This document shows, piece after piece, positions 20,605 through 28,006 of a DNA stretch of 64,000 nucleotides. Position 1 is the stretch's first letter. Every line of letters starts with the position of its first letter. The notes beneath the pieces were generated by a model, which saw only the letters and a list, made by a program, of their open reading frames with translations, ran no database searches and had not been told where the DNA came from. The stretch is from assembly GCF_010731855.1 (NCBI RefSeq), contig NZ_AP022620.1:2170001-2234000 (forward strand), in the 5' to 3' direction. The stretch comes from Mycolicibacterium anyangense. Lineage in GTDB: Bacteria; Actinomycetota; Actinomycetes; Mycobacteriales; Mycobacteriaceae. The translations under genes were made by a program, and so were the position numbers.

Positions 20605-21459
20605 ATGAATGGTGTGCTCGTAGTGCTCATCCTGGTGGTTGTCGCCGCGATCGCGCTGGCGGTGTGGAGTTCGTCGCGCGCGTCGGGCAATCGCAACGCC
20701 GCCACCCTGGCCGACGCGAAGGCCGACGCGCGCCGGGTGATCGAACGCCTCGGCGGTCAGGTGCTCAACCTCAACGGCAGCAACGACGCGTCCACCCAGG
20801 CGCTGGCCGACGCTTCGGAGCGGTTCACCGCGGCCTCCTCGCAGATCGAGCAGGCCACCACCACCAAGCAAGCCCAGCTGGCGAAAGAGAGCGCGCTGGA
20901 AGGGCTTTACTACGTGCGCGCGGCGCGCACCGCAATGGGCATGGATCCGGGTCCGGAGCTGGAGAGCATCTCCGGGCAGAAGTCGGCGGGCACGGTCACC
21001 GAGGACCGCAAGGTTCAGTTCGACGGCCGTGAGATCGAAGCCTCACCGGTGCCCACGCAGCGGACCCCGAACTACTACCCCGGTGGCCGGGTGGCCGGGC
21101 GACCGGTGCCGGCCGGCTGGTATTCCGAGCCGTGGTGGAAGACCGCGCTGGTGGCCGGCGCCTGGGGCGTGGGCTCGGTGCTCTTGTTCGACGCGCTGTT
21201 CTCCGGGATGCACGGCGTCGGCTACGACGCCTCCGGTTTCGAGAACGGTTACGGCTCCGGCTTCGACCAGGGCTTCGATCAGGGTTACGACCAGGGGCTC
21301 GAGGCCGCCGGCCAGGACGGTGGCTGGGGTGGCGACAACGGCGGCGGCTGGGGCGGTGACAGCGGTGGCTGGGCCGACAGCGGCGGCGGCTGGGGCGGCG
21401 ACGGCGGTGGTCTCGGCGACTTCGGCGGCGGCGACTTCGGCGGGTTCGGCGACTTCTAG
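20605..21459 (+). CDS. Membrane protein with Gly/Trp/Asp-rich C-terminal tail
   Basis: 284 residues. An N-terminal membrane helix (~3-22) is followed by a helical, coiled-coil-prone region (~30-120). A second hydrophobic segment lies at ~170-200. A repetitive tail follows: GFDQGFDQGYDQG, then several GGWGGD-like repeats, ending in Gly/Asp/Phe repeats. The tail resembles the low-complexity ends of some bacterial TPM/YgcG-type membrane proteins. No catalytic motif is visible. Its stop interlocks with the convergent antiporter gene in CTAG (21456-21459). Confidence 0.7.
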   Translation: MNGVLVVLILVVVAAIALAVWSSSRASGNRNAATLADAKADARRVIERLGGQVLNLNGSNDASTQALADASERFTAASSQIEQATTTKQAQLAKESALEGLYYVRAARTAMGMDPGPELESISGQKSAGTVTEDRKVQFDGREIEASPVPTQRTPNYYPGGRVAGRPVPAGWYSEPWWKTALVAGAWGVGSVLLFDALFSGMHGVGYDASGFENGYGSGFDQGFDQGYDQGLEAAGQDGGWGGDNGGGWGGDSGGWADSGGGWGGDGGGLGDFGGGDFGGFGDF

Positions 21460-23147
21460 AACCGGCTCTGCAGCCTGGCCGTTACACTGGCTTCCTGCAG
21501 GTCAAGGCGCTCCAGCATGGTGCGCACGGTCTCCTCGTCCAACTGGCCCTGGTCGCGCTCACCGATCAGTGCGGCCCGCTGGGCGGCCAGCACGTCCCGG
21601 TACAGGGTGGAGAACACTTCGGCGCGCAGTGTGTGCGCCTCCGGGTCGGGCATCTCATCGGCGTCCTGCGAGTGCCGGGCGATTCGGTTGCGGATCTCGG
21701 TGAGCACGTACGGGTCGAGGCCCTGGGGCGGATTGGCCTCGAACCAGGCCAGCACCTCGTCGGCGGCGCGGTGCACCACCTGCTCGGCCTTGAGCGTCTC
21801 CTCACGGTCGTAGGCGTCGTCGGCCTCCCGCGACGACAGCTGCAGCCGACGGATCAGTGGCGGCAGTGTCGAGCCCTGCAGCAACAACGTGCCGACGGCG
21901 ACGACGAACGCGATGGCCTGGATGGTGGCGCGTTCGGGGAACGGCTCGCCGGTTGCCGTGGTCAGCGGGATACCCGCGGCGGCGGCCAGCGTCACCACCC
22001 CGCGCATCCCGGTCCAGGACACCACGACGCTCTCCTGCCAGCTCAGCATCGAGTGGTCGATCATCGAGCGCCACTTGCCTTCCGGTCTGGTCCGTTTTCG
22101 CACGCCCAGCGCCCCCCGCCCGCCGCCTTCGGGGATCGGCACCGACAACTTGCGGTCGACGTGCCGGAACAGCATGCGGCGGCCGAACATGACGAACACC
22201 GAGAGCGGACGGATCACCAGCACCATGGCCAGCACCAGGGCCGAGGCGACGACGACCTCGGCCAGCGACTCGTGCGCCTCCCGCAGATCCTCGAGCACGA
22301 ACCGCAGGTGCAACCCGATGTAGGCGAAGACGAACGCCTCCAGGAGCACGTCGACCGAGTGCCAGACATAACGCTCCTGCACCCGGGTCTGGTAACCCGA
22401 CCGCAGCGTTCCGCTGCCCACCACGAATCCCGCGGCGACCACGGCCAGCACGCCCGAGGCATGCAGCCGTTCGGCGGCGATGAAAGCCGCGAACGGCACC
22501 ACCAGTCCCTGGATGGTCTCCAGACTCGGGCTGTCGAGCCGGCCGCGGATCCAGAGCGTCACATAGCCCAGGACGGCGCCGACCACCGGACCGACCAGGG
22601 CGCTGTAGCCGAACAGCAGGAACGGATCCTCGATGAAGGTGTGGCTGCCGGCCACCTGGGCGACGGCGATCGAGAACAGGGTGAGCGCCGCCGCATCGTT
22701 GATCAGGCTCTCGCCGGTGAGGATCGCCATCACCCGTTTCGGCAGACCGAGTTTGCGTCCGACCGCTACCGCGGTGACCGCGTCCGGCGGTGCGACGATG
22801 GCGCCCAGCACCAGTGCGGTGCCGAACGTCAGCGGCACCAGGGCGAGCCACGATGACACCGCGGCAACGGTGAAGGCGGAGACCACCACCAGCCCCACCC
22901 CGAGTCCCAGGATCGGCCTGATATTGCGGACGAAGGTCGGAAACGAGAAATCCAACGCCGCGGAGTACAGCAGCGGTGGCAGCACCACCGTCAGCAGGAT
23001 GTGCGAATCCAGTTCGGGCGCTTCGAATCCGGGCAGGAACGATGCCGCGATACCGACGACGACGATCATCAGCGCGGGCTCGAGGCCGCGCCGGTTGGCC
23101 ATCGCGGAGACCACGATCGCACCCACGACCACGAGAATCAGTTCCAT
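21456..23147 (-). CDS. Na+/H+ antiporter, CPA1 (NhaP/NHE) family
   Basis: 563 residues from ATG 23145-23147 (MELILVVVGAIVV). About 12 membrane helices occupy residues 1-420. The GESLINDAAALTLF motif contains the Asp of the CPA1 ion site (ND), and APPDAVTAVAVGR precedes it. A cytoplasmic C-terminal domain of ~120 residues follows. It exchanges cytosolic Na+ (or K+) for protons and so helps pH and salt homeostasis. The in-frame extension to 23315 overlaps nei and lacks family character. The gap to nei is 22 bases, so it may be the last gene of that operon. Confidence 0.92.
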   Translation of the reverse strand: MELILVVVGAIVVSAMANRRGLEPALMIVVVGIAASFLPGFEAPELDSHILLTVVLPPLLYSAALDFSFPTFVRNIRPILGLGVGLVVVSAFTVAAVSSWLALVPLTFGTALVLGAIVAPPDAVTAVAVGRKLGLPKRVMAILTGESLINDAAALTLFSIAVAQVAGSHTFIEDPFLLFGYSALVGPVVGAVLGYVTLWIRGRLDSPSLETIQGLVVPFAAFIAAERLHASGVLAVVAAGFVVGSGTLRSGYQTRVQERYVWHSVDVLLEAFVFAYIGLHLRFVLEDLREAHESLAEVVVASALVLAMVLVIRPLSVFVMFGRRMLFRHVDRKLSVPIPEGGGRGALGVRKRTRPEGKWRSMIDHSMLSWQESVVVSWTGMRGVVTLAAAAGIPLTTATGEPFPERATIQAIAFVVAVGTLLLQGSTLPPLIRRLQLSSREADDAYDREETLKAEQVVHRAADEVLAWFEANPPQGLDPYVLTEIRNRIARHSQDADEMPDPEAHTLRAEVFSTLYRDVLAAQRAALIGERDQGQLDEETVRTMLERLDLQEASVTARLQSRF

Positions 23148-23169
23148 AGGGACATTCTCTCGGCTGGCC

Positions 23170-23961
23170 TCATACCTGGCAGGTCGGGCACCAGAACAGG
23201 TTGCGGCCTTCGAGTTCGGCGGTCCGGATCGGGGTGCCGCACACCCGGCACGGCTCGCCGGCGCGGCGGTACACATAGGTGCGCGGACGGTCGGGACGGT
23301 AGGACGGTGCCCCATGGTCGTGCTCGGGACGCACCACCACGATCTTGCCGCGGCGAACGCCGACCTTCATCAGCTCCACCAGGTCGGTCCAGGCCTCGGC
23401 GAACTCATCGCCGCCGACGTCGCGGCCGGGACGGTACGGGTCGATGTGGTGACGGAACAACAGTTCGCTGCGGTACACATTGCCCACTCCGGCGATCACC
23501 CGCTGGTCCATCAACAGCGCGCCGATCGCCTTGCGAGACTTCGCAATTCGCGCCAGCGCCACGTCCGGTTCAGCGTCGCGGCGCAGCGGGTCGGGCCCCA
23601 GCCGATCCAGGATCGCCGACACCTGGGCCTCGTCGACCAGCTCACAGGCCGTCGGGCCGCGCAGGTCGGTCCCGTATTCGGCACCCACGATCCGCATCCG
23701 CACCTGCCCCACGGGCAGCGGCATCGGCACCGTCGCCTCGGTGAACGTGCCGTACAGCCCGAGGTGGACGTGCACGATCGGGCCGCCGTCGTAGTGGTGG
23801 AACAGGTGCTTGCCCCATACCGAGGCGCGGGTGAACACCCGGCCGTCCACCACGGCGGCATCGGTGAACCTGCCCTGCGGGCTGGACACCGACACCGGCG
23901 CGCCGGCGAACCGGCGCTGGTGCAGCCGGGCCAGCCGGTGCAGGGTATGTCCCTCCGGCAC
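23170..23961 (-). CDS. nei: Endonuclease VIII-like DNA glycosylase (Fpg/Nei family)
   Basis: 263 residues from GTG 23959-23961. The mature protein begins PEGHTL, giving the catalytic Pro2 and Glu3. The helix-two-turn-helix contains GVGNVYRSELLF, and the C-terminal zinc finger is C-x2-C-x16-C-x2-C (CRVCG ... FWCPTC). It excises oxidised pyrimidines and nicks the backbone. Sequence closely matches remembered M. tuberculosis Nei1 (Rv2464c). It starts 2 bases after the rpiB stop, so the two are co-transcribed. Confidence 0.95.
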   Translation of the reverse strand: MPEGHTLHRLARLHQRRFAGAPVSVSSPQGRFTDAAVVDGRVFTRASVWGKHLFHHYDGGPIVHVHLGLYGTFTEATVPMPLPVGQVRMRIVGAEYGTDLRGPTACELVDEAQVSAILDRLGPDPLRRDAEPDVALARIAKSRKAIGALLMDQRVIAGVGNVYRSELLFRHHIDPYRPGRDVGGDEFAEAWTDLVELMKVGVRRGKIVVVRPEHDHGAPSYRPDRPRTYVYRRAGEPCRVCGTPIRTAELEGRNLFWCPTCQV

Positions 23962-23963
23962 CG

Positions 23964-24437
23964 TTAGGCGCCGGGCACCGGCGGTGGCACGTGGTCGCGT
24001 TCGTATTCGGCGAGGATGTCGATGCGACGCTGGTGGCGCGGAGCCTGCGACCACGCCGTGTTCAGGAAGGCGTCGACGATGGCCAGCGCTTCCTCCTCGG
24101 TGTGCATCCGGCCGCCGATACCGATCAGCTGGGCGTTGTTGTGCTCGCGGGCCAGGGAGGCGGTCTCGGTGCTCCACGCCAGCGCACAACGAGCACCGGG
24201 CACTTTGTTGGCCGCGATCTGCTCGCCGTTGCCCGAGCCGCCGAGCACGATGCCCAGGCTGCCCGGATCGGCCACCGTGGCCACCGCAGCGGCGATGCAG
24301 AAGGCCGGGTAGTCGTCGTCGGCGTCGTAGTCGAAGGCGCCGCAGTCGACGGGGTCGTGGCCGGTCTTGCGCAGGTGCTCGATGATGGTCTGTTTCAGTT
24401 CGTATCCGGCATGATCGGCGCCGAGGTAGACACGCAT
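23964..24437 (-). CDS. rpiB: Ribose-5-phosphate isomerase B
   Basis: 157 residues beginning MRVYLGADHAGYELK, the RpiB/LacAB hallmark. GGSGNGEQIAANKVPGARCA forms the phosphate-binding region. It interconverts ribose-5-phosphate and ribulose-5-phosphate in the pentose phosphate pathway. It is 23 bases downstream of the oxygenase-like gene and 2 bases upstream of nei, probably in one long minus-strand operon starting at the permease or further upstream. Confidence 0.96.
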   Translation of the reverse strand: MRVYLGADHAGYELKQTIIEHLRKTGHDPVDCGAFDYDADDDYPAFCIAAAVATVADPGSLGIVLGGSGNGEQIAANKVPGARCALAWSTETASLAREHNNAQLIGIGGRMHTEEEALAIVDAFLNTAWSQAPRHQRRIDILAEYERDHVPPPVPGA

Positions 24438-24460
24438 GGCCGATACCTTACTGACCAGTC

Positions 24461-25414
24461 TCAGCCAACGGTGATGGCGTCGAGGCGTTCCTTGATGAAC
24501 GCTGAGCAGGTGACCGGCGCCAGACCCGCAACCTTGCCCACCGGCGGCTCCAGCGGCGTCACCAGCGCGTCGTGGTTGGCCTCGTAGAAGTAGATCAGCG
24601 AGACCAGATCCTCTTCCGGCGCGTGCGGTTGCGGCGGCAGCACCCGATGACGTCCCGACGGCCAGCGATACCCGCTCCAGTACTCCAGCAGATCACCGAT
24701 GTTGACGGTCAGCGCGGCCGGGTCGTACGGCGCATCGGCCCAGCCTTCGGCCTCGGAAAACACTTGCAGGCCACCGGCTCCCGGCTCGCGATCGAGGATC
24801 GTCACGGTGCCGAAGTCGGTGTGCGGCCCGATCCGGAACTGCCCCGGCTCGGGCTCGCCCACCACGCTGACCGGAGGGTAGTGGTTGATGTTCATCGTCC
24901 ACGTCGGCCGGTCGGCCAGGGTGGCGAACGGATTGCCCGGCAGCAGCAGGGCATGCGACATCAGCGCCAGCAGATCGTCGGCGAGGGCGCGCATCGCCTG
25001 GGTGTAGGTACTGACCAGTGCCTCGAGTTCAGGAACCTCGTCGGGCCAGACGTTGGGCGCGAACCAGATCCGGTCCACCTCGGGATCGCCGACGGCGGTC
25101 TCCGCCCCAAGGCTGTAGCTCTCCTTGAGGTCTGGCGGCGTTTCGGTGCCCTCGGCGTAGGCGTTGGCCTCCGCGCCGGGGGCGATCCAGCCGTGGCCGC
25201 CGACGGTCACCGAGTACCGGCGCTTGAGCTCGTCGGGCAGTGCGAAGAACTCGCGGGCCGCCCCCCGCACCGCCGCGCTCAGCGCCGGATCGATGCCGTG
25301 GCCGGTGACCAGGATGAAGCCTGCCTGCTGCAGTCCGGCGTCGAGCTCGGCGGCGACCGCATCGGCCTGCGCTCCCCCGGCCTTCCAGCGGGAGATGTCG
25401 ACGGTGGCGATCAT
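24461..25414 (-). CDS. Isopenicillin-N-synthase-like Fe(II)-dependent oxygenase
   Basis: 317 residues. The DIOX_N region is at ~1-110 (FILVTGHGID). The jelly-roll core keeps the iron ligands His198-x-Asp200 (PHTDFG) and His256 (GRHRVLP). The Arg-x-Ser motif that usually binds 2-oxoglutarate's carboxylate reads Leu270-Val-Ser272, so cosubstrate use may differ. ATG 25414 overlaps the stop of the upstream deaminase (ATGA), and the permease-deaminase-oxygenase order suggests action on a nucleobase, comparable in concept to thymine 7-hydroxylase. Substrate is inferred only. Confidence 0.8.
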   Translation of the reverse strand: MIATVDISRWKAGGAQADAVAAELDAGLQQAGFILVTGHGIDPALSAAVRGAAREFFALPDELKRRYSVTVGGHGWIAPGAEANAYAEGTETPPDLKESYSLGAETAVGDPEVDRIWFAPNVWPDEVPELEALVSTYTQAMRALADDLLALMSHALLLPGNPFATLADRPTWTMNINHYPPVSVVGEPEPGQFRIGPHTDFGTVTILDREPGAGGLQVFSEAEGWADAPYDPAALTVNIGDLLEYWSGYRWPSGRHRVLPPQPHAPEEDLVSLIYFYEANHDALVTPLEPPVGKVAGLAPVTCSAFIKERLDAITVG

Positions 25415-25857
25415 TCGGCGACTCCGATGTCCTCGTTCCACAGGTGGGGTTTGGCGACGATGAACTCGTTGAGGATGTCGTAGCAGCGGTCGTCGTCGAG
25501 CACGGTGACGTTCACGCCGAGTTCGGCCAGTTCCGGGTGGCCCCACACGATGGTCCGGGCATCGCCGATGATCACCGCACCGATGTTGAACTGGCGCACC
25601 AGACCGCAGCAGTACCAGCACGGCGATAGCGTGGTCGCCATGATCGTGGACCGGTAGTCGGTCTGACGACCGGCGTTGCGAAACGCCGCCGTCTCGCCGT
25701 GGATCGACGGGTCGTCGAGCTGCACCCGCATGTTGTGCCCGCTGCCCAGCAGGGTCCCGTCGGCACTGAAAAGCGCGGCGCCGATCGGGATTCCGCCTTC
25801 CGCCAAGCCTTTTCGGGCCTCCTCATAGGCGACGTCGAGCATGTCCTGCGGTGTCAT
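25411..25857 (-). CDS. Cytosine deaminase-like nucleoside/nucleobase deaminase (Fcy1 type)
   Basis: 148 residues. The zinc site is HGE (53-55) and PCWYC (79-83). The start (YEEARKGLAEGGIPIGAAL), the GSGHNMR segment and the end (NEDIG) are strikingly like yeast cytosine deaminase Fcy1 rather than bacterial CodA or tRNA adenosine deaminase. It should convert cytosine (or a modified pyrimidine) to uracil plus ammonia. It overlaps the permease stop and the oxygenase start by 4 bases each, giving strict translational coupling. Confidence 0.88.
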   Translation of the reverse strand: MTPQDMLDVAYEEARKGLAEGGIPIGAALFSADGTLLGSGHNMRVQLDDPSIHGETAAFRNAGRQTDYRSTIMATTLSPCWYCCGLVRQFNIGAVIIGDARTIVWGHPELAELGVNVTVLDDDRCYDILNEFIVAKPHLWNEDIGVAE

Positions 25858-27263
25858 ACCGCGGTGCGTTCCGCGGCGATCTTCGATCGGCACAGCACAA
25901 GATAACTCGCACCGGCGATCAGGAAGCCGACGAAGAAGGTGATGTCGCCGAGTTGCGGCACCGCCCGTGCGATGAATCCGATGAACTTCTCCTGGTTGGA
26001 GAACAGCAGCACCGAGATCACCAGACCGGCCGCGAACGACGCGAACCCACCCCAGTTGGTGTAGCTGCGGTCGTAGAGGAATCCGGCGATCGCCTGTCCG
26101 CGGCGCAGGTACTGGTCGGCGAACACCACGCCGAGCCACGGCCCGATCCAGTAGGCGATGATCAACAGGAAGGCCTCGTAGGACGCGGCGGCATCGGCCA
26201 GCGCCCACCACGCGATGGCAAAGCCAGCCACTCCGAAGAACACCGTCACCAGCGCGCGGGCGACGTGGTTCGGCAACTTGACCCCGATGGTCACGAAGGC
26301 CATCGCCCCGGAATAGATGTTGATGCAGTTGGCGGCGATGGCACCCACCGCGATGGCCAGCAGGGTCGCCTTGGCCAACGGTGAGGCGAGCTCACTGGTG
26401 AATGCCTCGGTGGGGTTGTCGGACAGCGCCGGGCCGATGGTCACCGAGGCGGCACCGACGATCTCGAGGATCGCGCAGGACAGGAACAACCCCAGCGAGG
26501 CGAACAAGCCGGTGCGCGCGGTGGACACCGAGGCAGGCAGGTAGCGGGTGTAGTCGGCGGCATACGGGGTCCAGCCCGCGGCGTAGCCGAAAGCGGTCCC
26601 GACCGTCAGCAGGAAGCCACCCATGCCGCCGACACCACCGCTGACGGCGGGTGCATCGAAGTGCGACTTGGTCAGGATGGCCACCGAGGCCACCGCGAAG
26701 ACCACCGCCAGGATCGGGAAGGACCAGCGCTCGAAGGCCTGCACCAGGTTGTGCCCGAAGAAGGCGAATCCGGTCTGAACCAGGACCACGATGATCAGGG
26801 CGGGCAGCGGGCCGATGTGGAACAGCGTCGCCAGGGCGAAGGCACCGCTGACGCTGTTGGTGGCGAACCAGCCCACCCCGGCGGTGACCGACATCAGCGC
26901 GGCCGGGAAGGCGTTGCCCTTGAAGCCGAAGGCCAAGCGGCCCAACACCATCTGCGGCACCCCGTGCAGCGGGCCGCGGGCGGACAGGAAGTAGTGCGCG
27001 ATGGCGCCCAGCCCGGTACCGAGCACGATCCCGGCGACGGCCTGCCAGAACGTCATCCCGTAGACGGCGACGGCGAGGACACCGACGAAGATCGTCGCGA
27101 ACTCGAGGTTCGGCGAGGTCCATGTCCAGAACAGCTGACGTGGATGCCCATGCCGGTCGTCGTGGGAGATGAACTCGTTGCCACCGGGCTCGACGGCGAC
27201 CAGCTTGTCGCGGTAGGTGCCGTCGCTCTGCACGCTCGGTTCAGCCGAGTCAGCCACTGTCAT
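25854..27263 (-). CDS. NCS1-family cytosine/purine permease
   Basis: 469 residues with about 12 membrane helices after a ~45-residue hydrophilic N-terminus. NCS1 features include the early PNLEFATIFVG helix and the GWTPYAADYTRYLP segment. It likely imports cytosine, uracil or a related base by cation symport. It is the first gene of the ATGA-linked permease-deaminase-oxygenase set and lies 49 bases after the DsbA-like gene on the same strand. The symbol codB is not assigned because substrate specificity within NCS1 cannot be read from sequence. Confidence 0.9.
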   Translation of the reverse strand: MTVADSAEPSVQSDGTYRDKLVAVEPGGNEFISHDDRHGHPRQLFWTWTSPNLEFATIFVGVLAVAVYGMTFWQAVAGIVLGTGLGAIAHYFLSARGPLHGVPQMVLGRLAFGFKGNAFPAALMSVTAGVGWFATNSVSGAFALATLFHIGPLPALIIVVLVQTGFAFFGHNLVQAFERWSFPILAVVFAVASVAILTKSHFDAPAVSGGVGGMGGFLLTVGTAFGYAAGWTPYAADYTRYLPASVSTARTGLFASLGLFLSCAILEIVGAASVTIGPALSDNPTEAFTSELASPLAKATLLAIAVGAIAANCINIYSGAMAFVTIGVKLPNHVARALVTVFFGVAGFAIAWWALADAAASYEAFLLIIAYWIGPWLGVVFADQYLRRGQAIAGFLYDRSYTNWGGFASFAAGLVISVLLFSNQEKFIGFIARAVPQLGDITFFVGFLIAGASYLVLCRSKIAAERTAV

Positions 27264-27312
27264 GGACTAAAGGTCGTCCCTGGCGGCCCAACCCGCAACC
27301 GGAGCGTGAATT

Positions 27313-27921
27313 TCAGTCGAATTGCGGGGCTTCCGTGCGAGATCGCTTGAGCTCCCAGAAGTGCGGGTAGGACGCGAAGATCACCGAGGCGTCCCACAGC
27401 TTGCCGGCCTCTTCGCCACGCGGGATGCGGGAGAGCACCGGGCCGAAGAATGCGACCCCGTTGACGTGGATGGTCGGGGTGCCGACGTCGTCGCCGACGG
27501 CGTCCATGCCGGCGTGGTGGCTCTTGCGCAGGGCGTCGTCATAGCTGGAGTCGGTGGCCGCCTTGGCCAGTTCGGCGGGCAACCCGGCCCGCTCCAGCGA
27601 CGTGGCGATCACCTCGTCGAAGTTCTTGTTGTCCTCGTTGTGGATCAGCGTGCCCATCGCGGTGTACAGCGGGGCGAGCACTTCGGAGCCGTGGGCCTGC
27701 TCGGCGGCGATGGCCACCCGGACCGGCCCCCAGGCCTTCTTCATCATCTCCTGGTACTGCTCGGGCAGGTCACGTCCCTCATTGAGGACCGCCAGGCTCA
27801 TGACGTGGAAGTTGACGTCGATGTCGCGGACCTTCTCGACCTCGAGGATCCAGCGGGAGGTGATCCAGCACCAGGGACACAGCGGGTCGAACCAGAAATC
27901 GGCGCGGGACTTCTCAGACAT
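27313..27921 (-). CDS. DsbA-family mycothiol-dependent oxidoreductase (Rv2466c-like nitroreductase)
   Basis: 202 residues. The thioredoxin-fold active site is CPWC at residues 15-18 and a cis-Pro loop appears at GTPTIHV. A DsbA helical insertion lies between. Sequence and position match M. tuberculosis Rv2466c, a cytosolic mycothiol-dependent enzyme of the SigH oxidative-stress regulon. There is no signal peptide, so it is not a periplasmic DsbA. A SigH-type promoter is visible 37 bases upstream. Divergent from pepN across 85 bases. Confidence 0.9.
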   Translation of the reverse strand: MSEKSRADFWFDPLCPWCWITSRWILEVEKVRDIDVNFHVMSLAVLNEGRDLPEQYQEMMKKAWGPVRVAIAAEQAHGSEVLAPLYTAMGTLIHNEDNKNFDEVIATSLERAGLPAELAKAATDSSYDDALRKSHHAGMDAVGDDVGTPTIHVNGVAFFGPVLSRIPRGEEAGKLWDASVIFASYPHFWELKRSRTEAPQFD

Positions 27922-27957
27922 GCAGACTCCTCCAGGTCAGGGGTATGACGTCGAGCA

Positions 27958-27985
27958 CAACTCATCATCATCGTCGAGTGTTCCC
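27958..27985 (-). promoter_or_regulatory. SigH-type promoter of the Rv2466c-like gene
   Basis: On the minus strand, GGGAACA (27985-27979) and GTTG (27961-27958) are separated by 17 bases, matching the SigH -35 GGAAC(A/T) and -10 GTT pattern. The start codon follows 36 bases later with a GGAGGAG ribosome site. Consistent with the known SigH control of Rv2466c. Confidence 0.65.
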
Positions 27986-28006
27986 GATCCATATAGGTTG
28001 GAACGC

